Source: Candidatus Nanopelagicales bacterium
GTDB taxonomy: Bacteria; Actinomycetota; Actinomycetes; S36-B12
Assembly: GCA_017857175.1 (NCBI GenBank)
Contig: JAFMDS010000002.1
Location: 1-58,703, forward strand
Reading direction: 5' to 3'
DNA length: 58,703 bases
A program made the translations under genes and the position numbers. A model generated the notes under the pieces. It saw only the letters and a list, made by a program, of their open reading frames with translations. It was not told the DNA's origin and did not search any database. Position 1 is the first letter of the stretch; each line of letters opens with the position of its first letter. This document shows, piece after piece, positions 28,225 to 38,486 of this stretch.

Positions 28225-29991
28225 TTGATTCGCACCGCGCAAGCAGGAAACTTGTCCCGCGAAAATGTGGGGCAGACTGTCACCCTCGCAGGGTGGATAG
28301 CCAGTCGTCGAGACCATGGCGGCGTGGCGTTCATCGACCTGCGAGACGCAAGCGGTGTGACTCAGGTTGTTATTCGCGACACGACCATGGCTCATGGATT
28401 GAGAGATGAATACTGCATCTCAGTAACGGGCGTTGTCGAGTTGAGGCCCGAAGGCAATGCAAATCCCGAACTTGCTTCCGGTGAGATCGAAGTCATCACT
28501 GAATCCCTCACTGTGCTCAGCGAGTCAGCTCCCTTGCCTTTTCCCATCGATGATCGAACCAATGTCAATGACGAGATCCGTCTTCGTTACCGGTATCTTG
28601 ATCTACGCAGGAAATCTGCAGGTGATGCGCTTCGCATGCGATCCAAGGTCAGTCACATCGCTCGAAGTGTTCTTATGGAGCAAGATTTTGTTGAGATTGA
28701 AACTCCAACCTTGACACGATCGACGCCTGAAGGCGCACGTGACTTTCTTGTGCCGGTGCGATTAAAGCCGGGACACTGGTATGCACTACCTCAATCTCCT
28801 CAACTCTTCAAGCAACTGCTCATGGTTGCGGGCATGGAGCGCTATTTCCAAATTGCCCGTTGCTATCGGGATGAGGATTTTCGTTCTGACAGGCAACCAG
28901 AATTCACCCAGCTCGATATTGAGATGAGCTTCGTTGATCAGTCTGATGTCATTGCCGTTGGAGAGAAGGTCATCAAGGAAATTTGGGCAGGTGTCCTGAA
29001 GTATCCAATCGGTGAAATCCCACACATGACCTACCACGAGGCCATGCGCAGATTTGGCAGTGACAAACCCGATTTGCGCTTTGACCTCGAACTTTGCGAT
29101 CTCACAAAATTCTTTGAGGCAACTCCCTTCCGCGTATTCCAAGCCGAATACGTCGGTGCCGTTGTCATGCCCGGTGGTGCTGACCAGCCTCGTCGCGCAT
29201 TTGATGCATGGCAGGAGTGGGCCAAGCAACGCGGCGCCAAGGGTTTGGCCTATGTCACCGTCACGGAAGATGGACTCGGCGGGCCAGTCGCAAAGAATCT
29301 GAGTGAAGCCGAACGTGATGGACTTGCAGCAGCGGCTGGTGCTCAAGTAGGTGACTGCATATTCTTCGCCGCAGGACGTGCGGCTGACGCCCGCCCGCTT
29401 CTTGGTGCTGTACGCAATGAGATTGCTGAGCGTCAAAACTTGATCGATCATTCCGTGTGGAGTTTCGTGTGGATTGTCGATGCTCCTATGTTTGAACAGG
29501 TACAGGATGACTCAGGTGCTTGGGTGTGGACGGCCGTGCACCATCCATTCACGTCGCCAAATTCAGAGTGGATCAATAGATTTGTTGACTCACCGGGCGA
29601 AGCACTGGCGTGGGCCTACGACCTCGTATGCAATGGTAATGAAATTGGTGGGGGCTCCATTCGTATCCATGAAGCCAACATCCAGTCCCAGGTCTTCTCC
29701 GTATTGGGAATCGATGAACAGGAAGCCAATGACAAATTTGGTTTCCTCCTTGAAGCCTTCGCATTTGGCCCACCACCTCATGGTGGAATTGCTTTTGGCT
29801 GGGATCGGATTTGCATGCTCTTGGCTGGTGCAAATTCATTGCGCGATGTCATTGCATTTCCCAAAACGGGTGGAGGGCATGATCCCCTCACGGGCGCGCC
29901 AACGGCCATCACCGCAGCCCAGCGCAAAGAGGCGGGGATTGATGCAAAGCCGATTGAACCAGCGGAGCAGACTGAATCTGCCAAGTTGTAG
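28225..29991 (+). CDS. aspS: Aspartyl-tRNA synthetase
   Basis: Charges tRNA-Asp, and possibly tRNA-Asn in organisms that use the amidotransferase route. 588 residues from TTG 28225, supported by AAAGGAAG just upstream. N-terminal OB-fold anticodon domain ([22 protein letters not shown]), motif 2 [22 protein letters not shown], bacterial GAD insertion (about 290-420), motif 3 [16 protein letters not shown] start is unusual among the neighbours. Confidence 0.95.
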   Translation: MIRTAQAGNLSRENVGQTVTLAGWIASRRDHGGVAFIDLRDASGVTQVVIRDTTMAHGLRDEYCISVTGVVELRPEGNANPELASGEIEVITESLTVLSESAPLPFPIDDRTNVNDEIRLRYRYLDLRRKSAGDALRMRSKVSHIARSVLMEQDFVEIETPTLTRSTPEGARDFLVPVRLKPGHWYALPQSPQLFKQLLMVAGMERYFQIARCYRDEDFRSDRQPEFTQLDIEMSFVDQSDVIAVGEKVIKEIWAGVLKYPIGEIPHMTYHEAMRRFGSDKPDLRFDLELCDLTKFFEATPFRVFQAEYVGAVVMPGGADQPRRAFDAWQEWAKQRGAKGLAYVTVTEDGLGGPVAKNLSEAERDGLAAAAGAQVGDCIFFAAGRAADARPLLGAVRNEIAERQNLIDHSVWSFVWIVDAPMFEQVQDDSGAWVWTAVHHPFTSPNSEWINRFVDSPGEALAWAYDLVCNGNEIGGGSIRIHEANIQSQVFSVLGIDEQEANDKFGFLLEAFAFGPPPHGGIAFGWDRICMLLAGANSLRDVIAFPKTGGGHDPLTGAPTAITAAQRKEAGIDAKPIEPAEQTESAKL

Positions 29992-30024
29992 GGGTGACGA
30001 GTTGCTAGCGCGCGGAACAGATCA

Positions 30025-31347
30025 GTGAGCCTTTTCGAATCTGACGCGGATTTTGCGAGTAGGACACCACTGGCGGTCCGAATGCGCCCTCGGACATTTG
30101 CGGAATTAGTGGGCCAAGGAAAAGCGCTTTCCGTTGGTGGTCCCGTCGAACAATTGCTCAGCGGCAATTCGTCCGTCTCCGTGATTTTGTGGGGCCCACC
30201 GGGATCTGGGAAGACCACGATCGCCTCACTTCTGTCTGCTCACTCGGGGAGTAGGTTTCACGAGTTGTCGGCGGTCACGGCTGGCGTTAAAGACGTTCGG
30301 GCAGTTATTGATTCTGCTCGAGAGCAGATGAGCTTGTACGCACGAGGCACTGTCCTCTTTGTTGACGAGGTACACAGGTTCAGCAAATCGCAGCAAGATG
30401 CACTGCTCCCCGCAGTCGAGAACGGTTGGGTCACGTTGGTCGCGGCGACAACCGAAAACCCGAGTTTCTCAGTAATCTCCCCACTCCTTTCGCGGAGTGT
30501 GGTTGTGCAACTCGCTCTGCTGGATGGCCAAGCGTTAGGACACATCCTTGATCGTGCTTTAGTCTCCGAGCGAGGTCTCAACGGACAATGGTCAGTGACC
30601 GAGGCTGCCCGGGATTTGATAATCGATGCCAGCAGCGGGGATGCTCGCAGGGCACTCACCGCCCTCGAGGCGTCAGCCAATGCCGCCTCAGCCCGAGGCA
30701 GTGATGCGATCGACGCCGAAGACGTGCACACGGCTGTTGCGGTTGTGGCACTGAACTATGACAAAGATGGCGATTCACACTATGACGTGATCAGTGCGTA
30801 TATCAAGAGCATGCGTGGAAGTGATCCCGATGCCGCACTCCATTACCTCGCACGCATGTTGCATGGCGGTGAGGATCCCAGGTTCATTGCAAGGCGACTG
30901 ATGATTTTGGCAAGTGAAGATATTGGATTGGCCGATTCGAGTGTTCTTCCGTTGACCGTCGCTGCGGCTCAATCAGTGGCACTCATAGGTATGCCTGAGG
31001 CCCAGATAATTTTGGCCCACGCAACCATCGCATGTGCCATGGCTCCCAAGTCCAACAGTGTTGTGGCAGCCATCGGGTCTGCCATGGCGGATGTGGAGCG
31101 CGGACGGGTGGGAACCGTTCCAGATCATCTGCGTGATGGACACTATGCAGGAGCGGCAGGTCTAGGGCTCGGGGTTGGTTACAAGTACCCGCATGATTTC
31201 GACAGCGGGGTTGCCGAGCAGGACTATCTCCCCGAAGCTCTTCGGGGTGCACATTATTTTGAGCCGACCAGCCATGGGGCGGAAGAAAGATTAGCCACAA
31301 TCGCGCAGCGCCTCACAATGCTGCGGGAAGGGCGCTCGTTAGACTGA
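30025..31347 (+). CDS. rarA: Replication-associated recombination ATPase RarA/MgsA
   Basis: AAA+ protein that acts at stalled replication forks. 440 residues from GTG 30025 with GGAA 8 nt upstream. N-terminal PLAVRMRPRTFAELVGQ, Walker A GPPGSGKTT, Walker B LFVDEVHRFSKSQQDALL, sensor TTENPSFSV, and the C-terminal tetramerisation domain with KSMRGSDPDAALHYLARML. In the usual position before alaS. Confidence 0.94.
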   Translation: MSLFESDADFASRTPLAVRMRPRTFAELVGQGKALSVGGPVEQLLSGNSSVSVILWGPPGSGKTTIASLLSAHSGSRFHELSAVTAGVKDVRAVIDSAREQMSLYARGTVLFVDEVHRFSKSQQDALLPAVENGWVTLVAATTENPSFSVISPLLSRSVVVQLALLDGQALGHILDRALVSERGLNGQWSVTEAARDLIIDASSGDARRALTALEASANAASARGSDAIDAEDVHTAVAVVALNYDKDGDSHYDVISAYIKSMRGSDPDAALHYLARMLHGGEDPRFIARRLMILASEDIGLADSSVLPLTVAAAQSVALIGMPEAQIILAHATIACAMAPKSNSVVAAIGSAMADVERGRVGTVPDHLRDGHYAGAAGLGLGVGYKYPHDFDSGVAEQDYLPEALRGAHYFEPTSHGAEERLATIAQRLTMLREGRSLD

Positions 31348-31350
31348 ACT

Positions 31351-31614
31351 ATGCGTAGATTGGTTTGGGCGGGTCTCGGGGCTGCTGGTGGAATATTGGC
31401 ATATCGCAAGATTGAGCAATTCGCTGCTGACGCCAAAGATAAGGGTGTCATCCTCACCGTCACCGATGCCTCCAATTCCCTGCGTGGCTTGGCTGCAGGA
31501 GCCAGTGATCAGATCGCTCGTTATCGTGCTGGTTCAAATCTGCGTGATGCTGCGTCGGAGAGCCCAGTGTCAGGGCGGGCTGCTGCCATGGTTCGAACCC
31601 AGTCATTTGAATAA
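31351..31614 (+). CDS. Small conserved actinobacterial protein upstream of alaS
   Basis: 87 residues, starting RRLVWAGLGAAGGILAYRK with a short hydrophobic segment (4-17), then an amphipathic helix (KIEQFAADAKDKG). Small proteins of this kind (DUF6167-like) precede alaS in Streptomyces. No function is known. The ATG comes 3 nt after the rarA stop, with TAGACT (31340-31345) five nt upstream, so it may also be read from a leaderless transcript. Confidence 0.75.
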   Translation: MRRLVWAGLGAAGGILAYRKIEQFAADAKDKGVILTVTDASNSLRGLAAGASDQIARYRAGSNLRDAASESPVSGRAAAMVRTQSFE

Positions 31615-31662
31615 TCAAAAGAGTCTTTTCCCCTCAACGCCTGTGATCAAGGAGCAGTAAAT

Positions 31663-34338
31663 ATGGATTCCGCGGAAATTCGTACGAGGTTCTTGGCCTT
31701 CTTTGCCGCGCGAGGGCATGAAATTGTTCCCTCAGCCTCGCTGTTACTCGATGACCCAACGTTGCTCTTCGTTAACGCTGGCATGGTGCCATTCAAGCCC
31801 TATTTTGTTGGGGAAGCCCCAGCTCCCTACCCACGAGCAACAAGTGTTCAGAAGGTAGTTCGAACCCTTGACATCGAGGAAGTCGGCAGAACAACACGTC
31901 ATGCTTCCTTCTTTCAAATGGCAGGAAATTTTTCATTCGGTGACTACTTCAAAGAGCAAGCAATCCCGTTGGCATGGGAATTGCTCACGACCTCGATTGA
32001 CCAAGGTGGTTACGGATTCGATCCGGAGCGGTTGTGGGTAACTGTTTTTGAGAGTGATGACGAGGCGCAAAGAATTTGGCATGAGGTCGTGGGTGTGCCG
32101 AATGAACGTATTCAGAGAAGGGGCATGCTTGATAACTACTGGTCAATGGGTGTTCCCGGACCGTGTGGTCCTTGTTCCGAGATCTACTTTGATCGGGGTC
32201 CTGATTACGGAGTTGAAGGTGGCCCGATCGCGGATGAGAATCGGTATCTAGAGGTATGGAATTTGGTGTTCATGCAATTTGCTCGCGGGGAGGGTCCTGG
32301 CAAGATCGACTATCCAATTCTCGGAGAATTACCCGCTAAGAACATTGACACGGGTATGGGTCTAGAACGAATGGCTGCAATTTTGCAGGGCGTGGACAAT
32401 ATCTATGAAATTGATACAACTCGTGGAATCTTGGACACAGCCTGCCGCATCACGGATGTCACATATGGTGAGAATGAAGCCACGGATATCTTGTTGAGAG
32501 TTGTGGCTGATCACGCGCGCACGTGCATTTTCCTCATCTCCGATGGTGTCATCCCTGGCAATGAAGGCAGGGGCTACGTGCTCCGGAGGATACTTCGCCG
32601 AGTCGTGCGCAACATGAAACTCCTAGGTGCTGATGAGCCAACGATGGTCCGCCTTGCTGAGGCATCGATCCTTGCCATGGCTCCTCAATACCCGGAGCTC
32701 AATGATTCACAGAGTCGAATAATTAGTGTGGTGAGTGCTGAAGAGCTTTCATTCAATCAAACTCTTGCAGCAGGCTCATTGCTCTTTGACCAGGCTGCGG
32801 AACAAACTCGAGCATCTGGCTCCAAGATTCTCTCCGGCGCCAAGGTTTTCACGCTGCATGATACCTATGGTTTTCCCGTGGATCTCACCATGGAAATGGC
32901 AGCCGAAGCAGGGCTTGAAGTTGACAGGGATGAGTTCACCCGATTGATGGGGGAGCAACGTCAACGAGCTAAAGCCGACTCGGTCGCTCGTAAAAGTGAT
33001 TTCGCTTCAAGCACCGCTTATAAAGACATTCTTTCCAACGGCGGTTTAAACGAATTTCTTGGGTATTCGGAAACGGTCAGCGACACTGTGATAACGGGAA
33101 TTGTGATCAACGGTGAAGCGGTGCCCGCAGCCACCAATGGTTCAGCAGGCGTGGGGAATTCAGTTGAGTTAATACTCAACCGCACACCTTTTTATGCAGA
33201 AGCCGGCGGTCAACTCGGTGATCATGGAGTTGTGACGACCGCTCAAGGTGCTGTCATGAAAGTCACCGATGTGCAAACACCCGTTGCCGGACTCGTACTG
33301 CATCGAGGTCATATAACTGAAGGCGAATTTGTTGTCGGCGATTCAGCGGTTGCGAGCGTTGACATTGAACGCCGCAAAGCAATCTCGCGGGCACATACCG
33401 CAACCCATATGGTGCACCGTGCTTTCCGGGAGCGACTGGGCGAGACGGCGACCCAGATGGGGTCCGAGAACTCACCTGGTCGATTTCGTTTTGATTTCCC
33501 AAACCCTGAGCCAGTCGGCACAAATGTTTTGCGTGACGTTGAGCAGTATGTCAATGCGATGCTCATAGAGGACCTAGAAGTACATGCGCAGTTGATGTCT
33601 CAAAACGATGCCAAAGCAATGGGAGCTATGGCTCTTTTTGGTGAGAAATATGGAAACGAAGTACGTGTCATATCGGTTGGAGATTGGGCCCATGAGTTGT
33701 GTGGCGGAACCCATGCGCAGCGGTCTGGGCAATTGGGTCTCGTGACGTTTCTCAGTGAAGGATCCGTTGGCGCAGGCGTTCGTCGAGTTGAAGCGCTCGT
33801 TGGAGCTGATGCTTACAACTACATGGCCAATGAGCACGTCCTGCTCAATGCGGTCACCGATCTTCTCAAGGTGCCCTCTGATCAGGTTCTGGACCGTATT
33901 GAGCGAACCATTGCAAGTTTGAAAGAGGCTGAGAAAGTGATTGTGCAGCACAAGCGTGCTGCCCTTGAAGCTGATTTTGATCAGATCGTTGGCAGCCCAG
34001 AACAGGTTGGTGATATTGCGATATGGGTCTTCGAGGCACCTGCCGGTGTTGATGCGCAGGGTTTGCGTGATTTGGCCCACAAGGTGACCTCGCATTCGAC
34101 CAGCCCTGCAGTGGTTGTTGGCGCCGCCCGTGATGGAGACAAAGTTATGGTTGTTGTTGGCGCTAATGCACCTGCAATAGATTCAGGAGTCAACTCCAAA
34201 GAAATTCTCGCAGTGGCTTTGGCTGAACTTGATGGCCGCGGAGGGGGAAAGCCCGAGTTTGCTCAGGGTTCAGGCACAAGGGTCAACTCGACTCATGTGG
34301 CGTTAGACAAGGTTCGCGCGCATTTTCGGAATGCCTGA
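31663..34338 (+). CDS. alaS: Alanyl-tRNA synthetase
   Basis: Charges tRNA-Ala and edits Ser/Gly mischarging. 891 residues from ATG 31663 (AAGGAG 8-10 nt upstream). Class II core at the N-terminus (RTRFLAFFAARGHEIVPSASL), the GMGLERMAAILQG motif 3 region, editing domain with HTATHMVHRAF and CGGTHAQRSGQLG that together hold the zinc ligands, and a C-terminal DHHA1-like oligomerisation domain ending GGGKPEFAQGSG. ruvX overlaps its last bases. Confidence 0.97.
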   Translation: MDSAEIRTRFLAFFAARGHEIVPSASLLLDDPTLLFVNAGMVPFKPYFVGEAPAPYPRATSVQKVVRTLDIEEVGRTTRHASFFQMAGNFSFGDYFKEQAIPLAWELLTTSIDQGGYGFDPERLWVTVFESDDEAQRIWHEVVGVPNERIQRRGMLDNYWSMGVPGPCGPCSEIYFDRGPDYGVEGGPIADENRYLEVWNLVFMQFARGEGPGKIDYPILGELPAKNIDTGMGLERMAAILQGVDNIYEIDTTRGILDTACRITDVTYGENEATDILLRVVADHARTCIFLISDGVIPGNEGRGYVLRRILRRVVRNMKLLGADEPTMVRLAEASILAMAPQYPELNDSQSRIISVVSAEELSFNQTLAAGSLLFDQAAEQTRASGSKILSGAKVFTLHDTYGFPVDLTMEMAAEAGLEVDRDEFTRLMGEQRQRAKADSVARKSDFASSTAYKDILSNGGLNEFLGYSETVSDTVITGIVINGEAVPAATNGSAGVGNSVELILNRTPFYAEAGGQLGDHGVVTTAQGAVMKVTDVQTPVAGLVLHRGHITEGEFVVGDSAVASVDIERRKAISRAHTATHMVHRAFRERLGETATQMGSENSPGRFRFDFPNPEPVGTNVLRDVEQYVNAMLIEDLEVHAQLMSQNDAKAMGAMALFGEKYGNEVRVISVGDWAHELCGGTHAQRSGQLGLVTFLSEGSVGAGVRRVEALVGADAYNYMANEHVLLNAVTDLLKVPSDQVLDRIERTIASLKEAEKVIVQHKRAALEADFDQIVGSPEQVGDIAIWVFEAPAGVDAQGLRDLAHKVTSHSTSPAVVVGAARDGDKVMVVVGANAPAIDSGVNSKEILAVALAELDGRGGGKPEFAQGSGTRVNSTHVALDKVRAHFRNA

Positions 34339-34753
34339 TTTCATGGCGGTTCGCATTGCATTTGATGTGGGCACAGTGCGCATAGGCGTGGCCACAAGTG
34401 ATCCGCATGGAATTTTGGCTTCGCCACAAGAGGCAATTGCAGCAGGGGATGAATCGATCACGGCCGCAATTGGTCGGATTTCAGATTGCGCAGCAGATGA
34501 GGTCTATGTTGGTTTGCCTCGCACCATGAAGGGGGGAGAAAGCGATTCCACCAGGATGGCGCGCGAATGGGCCAGTCAATTAGAAGAAAAGTTGCAGCGA
34601 CAAGTTATATTGATTGACGAGCGACTAACCACAGTTCAAGCACAGGGCGCATTCACACGCGCTGGAAAGAACACGAAGCAAACGCGTTCACGGATCGATA
34701 GCGCGGCGGCAGCCGTTCTGTTGCAAGGTGTACTGGATTCACACGGAAGGTAA
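34331..34753 (+). CDS. ruvX: YqgF/RuvX-family putative Holliday-junction resolvase
   Basis: 140 residues. RNase H-like fold with FDVGTVRIGVATSD, VGLPRTMKGGESDST and the DERLTTVQAQ motif carrying acidic residues. Members have been linked to 16S pre-rRNA processing and to junction resolution. ATG 34331 overlaps alaS; ATG 34343 (AVRIAFDVG) is an equally good start. The stop overlaps mltG. Same order as alaS-Rv2554c-Rv2553c. Confidence 0.9.
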   Translation: MPDFMAVRIAFDVGTVRIGVATSDPHGILASPQEAIAAGDESITAAIGRISDCAADEVYVGLPRTMKGGESDSTRMAREWASQLEEKLQRQVILIDERLTTVQAQGAFTRAGKNTKQTRSRIDSAAAAVLLQGVLDSHGR

Positions 34754-35847
34754 TGATGTCCACCCTTGATGACCTGTTCACGGCTGGAGATCTTCCTCCG
34801 TCGCGACATAAGCGGACTTGGGGTCGATACACAGTCGTTTCGGCGCTCGCGTTTGGTCTGATCGTATTGGGTTTTTTCACTTTTCAGCTTTTGTCGGGGA
34901 CGTCTGAGCCCAATGATTATGTGGGTTCCGGGACAGGGTCCGTGGTCATCACCGTGAGCAGGGGGGACAGTCTGACCGCAATTGCAGGTGAGTTGGTTGA
35001 TGCAAATGTAATTAAATCTAAAGATGCATTTTTGAGTGCTGCTGCCCTGAACGAAGAAAGTACACGCATTGGTCCCGGCAAGTACACGCTCAAACTTGAA
35101 ATGAGCGGTTCACAGGCATTGGCACTCATGCTCGATCCTGTTTCACGTTCTTCGTCACGTTTGGTTTTACCTGAGGGTTTGCGCATGTCCCAAACCTTGA
35201 AGATCGCATCTGAGACTTCAGGACTCCCGCTGAATGACTTCGAGGCAGTGATTGAATCTCCTAGTGATCTGCCGTTGCCATCATGGGCTGATTCACGTCC
35301 GCAGGGCTTCATGTTCCCTGCGACCTACGATTTAGTTGGTGACGAATCTGCCCAAGCGATCCTCGACACCTTGGTATTGAGGTTCAATCAGGCCTCGGCT
35401 GACATTAGTCTTGAACAACGTGCTGCAGCACTGGGTGTTAGTCCCTATGAAGTGCTTACCATTGCATCACTAATCCAAGCCGAACTGCTCCCTGCCGACT
35501 TCGCCAAGGGAGCGGCGGTGATCTACAACCGGCTGAAGGCAGATATGCCACTGCAATTTGACTCGACTGTTTCTTATGCGCTGGGCATTCAAGAATTACA
35601 ACTTGATTCTGAGCAACTGGCTGTTGATTCGCCGTACAACACTTATGAGAACAAGGGTCTCCCACCAACTCCTATCAACTCACCGGGTGAGGCTGCACTC
35701 GAGGCGGCCCTTTCTCCGGCCAAGGGAAAGTGGTTGTATTTTGTTGCGGTCAATCCAGATACTCGCGAAACCAAGTTTGCCAAGAACTACGACCGTTTCC
35801 TGAAACTCAAAGCGGAATACCGTGATTACCTTGCCAATAATTCATAA
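34753..35847 (+). CDS. mltG: Endolytic murein transglycosylase MltG (YceG-like)
   Basis: Cuts nascent peptidoglycan strands and sets their length. 364 residues. Short cytoplasmic N-terminus, one membrane helix (about 26-47), LysM-like subdomain (ITVSRGDSLTAIAGEL), then the YceG catalytic domain with LVLPEGLRMSQ, the catalytic-glutamate region IASLIQAE, YNRLKADMPLQFDSTVSYALG and the C-terminal YNTYENKGLPPTPINSPG block. The aroE gene follows 23 nt later. Confidence 0.93.
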   Translation: MMSTLDDLFTAGDLPPSRHKRTWGRYTVVSALAFGLIVLGFFTFQLLSGTSEPNDYVGSGTGSVVITVSRGDSLTAIAGELVDANVIKSKDAFLSAAALNEESTRIGPGKYTLKLEMSGSQALALMLDPVSRSSSRLVLPEGLRMSQTLKIASETSGLPLNDFEAVIESPSDLPLPSWADSRPQGFMFPATYDLVGDESAQAILDTLVLRFNQASADISLEQRAAALGVSPYEVLTIASLIQAELLPADFAKGAAVIYNRLKADMPLQFDSTVSYALGIQELQLDSEQLAVDSPYNTYENKGLPPTPINSPGEAALEAALSPAKGKWLYFVAVNPDTRETKFAKNYDRFLKLKAEYRDYLANNS

Positions 35848-35870
35848 AAAGATTTCACGGGGGTAATGCC

Positions 35871-36665
35871 ATGAAAGCCGCTGTGCTTGGACACCCAATT
35901 GATCACTCACTGTCGCCAGCCATTCATCAGGCTGCGATAGCCGCACTCAACTTGGACATGACCTATGAAGCTTTCGATGTTGATATTGATGGACTTGCGT
36001 CTTTTATTGGTGAGCTCAATGAGGATTGGGTCGGCCTATCACTCACCATGCCCCTGAAGACTGAGATCTTGGCCCTTGTTCCACACATGGATGCAGTCGT
36101 TGAACTGACTCAGAGCGCCAACACGCTGTACCGGGATATTTCGGGCGAATGGGCGCTCACCAACACGGATGTCTTCGGGTTATCTGAATCGATACGGATG
36201 TCGGGAGTGCCTTCGAGCCCCTCGGTAGGAATCCTGGGCTCTGGAGCCACGGCCCGAAGCGCAGTTGTGGCGGCTGTCGAATTGGGCGCGAGCCGCCTTG
36301 TGCTTGCCGCGCGAAATGTGCGGGCGTCACAGGAGATAGTTCGCATGTCTTCTGCATTGGGTGTTGATCTCGAGATTGTGAATTACGATTCCATGGATCT
36401 CACCGAGTGCGGCCTCGTGATCAGCACGCTGCCCGGAGCCACTGCAATGAATTACACGCCATCCCTGACGGTTGATGCTGACGCTGCTCTGCTTGACGTT
36501 TCCTACTCGCTGTGGCCCAGTGCGCTTGCCCAATGGTGGCCCAATTCACACGTGATGAGCGGTAAGGAAATGCTGTTATGGCAAGCAACCAAACAATGGC
36601 ACTTGTTCACAGGGACGCAAGCACCAGTTGCTTCCATGCGAGAGGCAATAGGGCTCCCCGCATAA
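35871..36665 (+). CDS. aroE: Shikimate dehydrogenase
   Basis: Reduces 3-dehydroshikimate to shikimate. 264 residues. N-terminal VLGHPIDHSLSPAIH binds shikimate; the GLSLTMPLK motif holds the catalytic lysine; nucleotide-binding GSGATARSAVVA; C-terminal SGKEMLLWQ. First of the clustered shikimate genes aroE, aroC, aroK, aroB, aroQ, which supply chorismate to the pabB-pabC route at the start of the window. Confidence 0.94.
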   Translation: MKAAVLGHPIDHSLSPAIHQAAIAALNLDMTYEAFDVDIDGLASFIGELNEDWVGLSLTMPLKTEILALVPHMDAVVELTQSANTLYRDISGEWALTNTDVFGLSESIRMSGVPSSPSVGILGSGATARSAVVAAVELGASRLVLAARNVRASQEIVRMSSALGVDLEIVNYDSMDLTECGLVISTLPGATAMNYTPSLTVDADAALLDVSYSLWPSALAQWWPNSHVMSGKEMLLWQATKQWHLFTGTQAPVASMREAIGLPA

Positions 36666-36726
36666 CGCGAGCCTGACTTTATCCACAGCAAAATCTCATG
36701 CATTGCCATTGGTCCAGGAGGATCAC

Positions 36727-37233
36727 ATGCTTGGTACATGGAGCGAGATTGATGGAGCGAGATTGATGGAGTTCGCATATCAATTGTCAGTGGTTCTCAC
36801 CTGGTGCTGGTTCTTTGTTACAGGCTTGGCACTAGCCCGATTTGATTATCTGCATCATAGGCTTCCAAACTTGTGGGTTGCCATGACCGCAGTCGGCTGC
36901 GTAGGGGGATTTTTCGCTGCGGCAGCCCTGTCCAATCAATGGATGTTGCTGGGCAGAGCTGTCATCTGCGGGATTGTCTTGATGTTGGCGTACGGCGTTG
37001 CCAGCCTCCTTGGTGGTATGGGAATGGGTGATGCCAAGTACGCACTGGTAATTGGTACCTATCTCGGTTGGCTGGGTTGGGAATACCTCTGGTGGGGTAC
37101 CTTCATCGCTTTTGCTTTAGCGGCTATCTACTCAATCTGGGTTCACTTTCGTGAATCGCAGGGCTCGAATATTCCATTCGGCCCATTTATGGTGTGCGGT
37201 GTGATTATCTCGGGGATCGCCTACGCAGGCTGA
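36727..37233 (+). CDS. Prepilin peptidase (A24 family, short form)
   Basis: Aspartic membrane protease that trims type IV pilin-like signal peptides. 168 residues from ATG 36727, 5 nt after AGGAGG (36716-36721); ATG 36766 is an alternative (see the repeat here). Five or six membrane helices. The two catalytic aspartates are in RFDYLHHRLPN and GGMGMGDAKYALV. It lacks the N-terminal methylase domain of full-length PilD, as archaeal-like and actinobacterial forms do. It sits between aroE and aroC, the same position as Rv2551c. No pilin gene is in the window. Confidence 0.88.
   Translation: MLGTWSEIDGARLMEFAYQLSVVLTWCWFFVTGLALARFDYLHHRLPNLWVAMTAVGCVGGFFAAAALSNQWMLLGRAVICGIVLMLAYGVASLLGGMGMGDAKYALVIGTYLGWLGWEYLWWGTFIAFALAAIYSIWVHFRESQGSNIPFGPFMVCGVIISGIAYAG
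36738..36771 (+). repeat. 14-bp tandem repeat at the prepilin peptidase start
   Basis: ATGGAGCGAGATTG is present twice in tandem (36738-36751, 36752-36765), then ATGGAG. Each unit carries an ATG; with a 14-base period the three ATGs lie in three frames, and only the third (36766) is in the gene's frame. A loss or gain of one unit would shift the frame if translation starts at 36727. Confidence 0.85.
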
Positions 37234-37271
37234 TCGCTGGCGCGTGAGGTCTCATCTGACAGAATGCTGCC

Positions 37272-38471
37272 ATGGTGGATCGCGTGCGTTGGCTTACTGC
37301 GGGGGAATCACATGGACCTGCACTGACCGCGATCATTGAAGGGCTCCCGGCAGGAATTCAAGTGACCACAGACGACATCGGTGTTGATCTGGCTCGCCGC
37401 AGGCTCGGAGCAGGCCGCGGTGCGCGAATGAAATTTGAAAAGGACGTCGTCCGCGTCCTTGGCGGGGTGCGGCACGGCGTGAGCCTAGGCGGCCCAATTG
37501 CAGTCGAGGTTGGGAACTCAGAGTGGTCCAAATGGGAAGTCGTAATGAGCCCGGACCCGGTAGATCCCGAGGAAATTGCCCAGCTTGCGCGCAACGCACC
37601 CCTCACCAGACCACGCCCAGGACATGCTGACATGGCTGGAATGCAGAAGTACGGTTTCAGCGATGCGCGTCCTGTGCTCGAACGAGCTAGCGCTCGTGAA
37701 ACTGCTGCCCGGGTGGCGCTTGGGGTAATTGCCAAGAAGTTCATTGAGCAAGCTGCGGGAATTAAGGTGATCAGTCACGTTGTACGCATTGGAGGTGCGG
37801 CCAGTTCTGGTCTGGCATTCCCAAGTGATCAAGAAGCGATCGATGCCAGTCCCGTGCGGTGCCTTGATCCGAGCGCCGCTGAGGCCATGGAGGCGGAGAT
37901 CACGGCCGCTCATAAAGATGGCGACACATTGGGTGGTGTAGTTGAAGTTATTGCCACAGGATTGCCACCGGGCCTTGGCAGTCATACCCACTGGGATAGG
38001 CGTCTTGACTCAAAACTTGCGGCCGCCCTTATGGGGATCCAAGCCATCAAAGGTGTTGAAGTGGGTGATGGTTTCTCACTCGCTGAGATCCGTGGATCCC
38101 TAGCTCAGGATGAAATGGTGCCATCGGCTTCCGGTGGTGTGGCTCGTACATCGGGTAAATCCGGTGGAACTGAGGGTGGCATGAGCACGGGGGAGATGCT
38201 TCGCGTCCGAGCCGCCATGAAGCCAATTTCAACTATTCCAAAGGCCCTGAGAACCGTTGATGTAAGCACCGGTGAAGAAGCTGTCGCCATTAATCAACGC
38301 TCAGATGTGTGCGCAGTTCCTGCCGCAGGGGTTGTTGCTGAGGCAATGGTCGCTCTAGTTCTGGCAGAGGCACTACTTGAAAAATTTGGCGGCGACTCTG
38401 TCGAAGAATGCGCCCGAAATATTGCCGGCTATTTAAACAATCTTGCTGTTTCCGTTTCCGTCAATGAGTAA
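37272..38471 (+). CDS. aroC: Chorismate synthase
   Basis: Flavin-dependent last step to chorismate. 399 residues. Signatures: [12 protein letters not shown] (8-19), [17 protein letters not shown] and the [14 protein letters not shown] and [12 protein letters not shown] blocks; C-terminal [17 protein letters not shown]. Start ATG 37272, with CAGAAT six nt upstream, so possibly leaderless. Followed by aroK after 15 nt. Confidence 0.95.
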   Translation: MVDRVRWLTAGESHGPALTAIIEGLPAGIQVTTDDIGVDLARRRLGAGRGARMKFEKDVVRVLGGVRHGVSLGGPIAVEVGNSEWSKWEVVMSPDPVDPEEIAQLARNAPLTRPRPGHADMAGMQKYGFSDARPVLERASARETAARVALGVIAKKFIEQAAGIKVISHVVRIGGAASSGLAFPSDQEAIDASPVRCLDPSAAEAMEAEITAAHKDGDTLGGVVEVIATGLPPGLGSHTHWDRRLDSKLAAALMGIQAIKGVEVGDGFSLAEIRGSLAQDEMVPSASGGVARTSGKSGGTEGGMSTGEMLRVRAAMKPISTIPKALRTVDVSTGEEAVAINQRSDVCAVPAAGVVAEAMVALVLAEALLEKFGGDSVEECARNIAGYLNNLAVSVSVNE

Positions 38472-38486
38472 CAAGTAGGCATTTCC

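Noticed and set aside
28786-29451. 221-codon antisense frame in aspS
   Set aside because: Opposite conserved AspRS motifs; no independent support.
31589-31603. 15 bases (TGGTTCGAACCCAGT) identical to the T-arm of tRNA-Val, as a possible att site
   Set aside because: The match is limited to the conserved, self-complementary T-arm, lies in the coding end of a small conserved gene, and no integrase or junction is near; probably coincidence.
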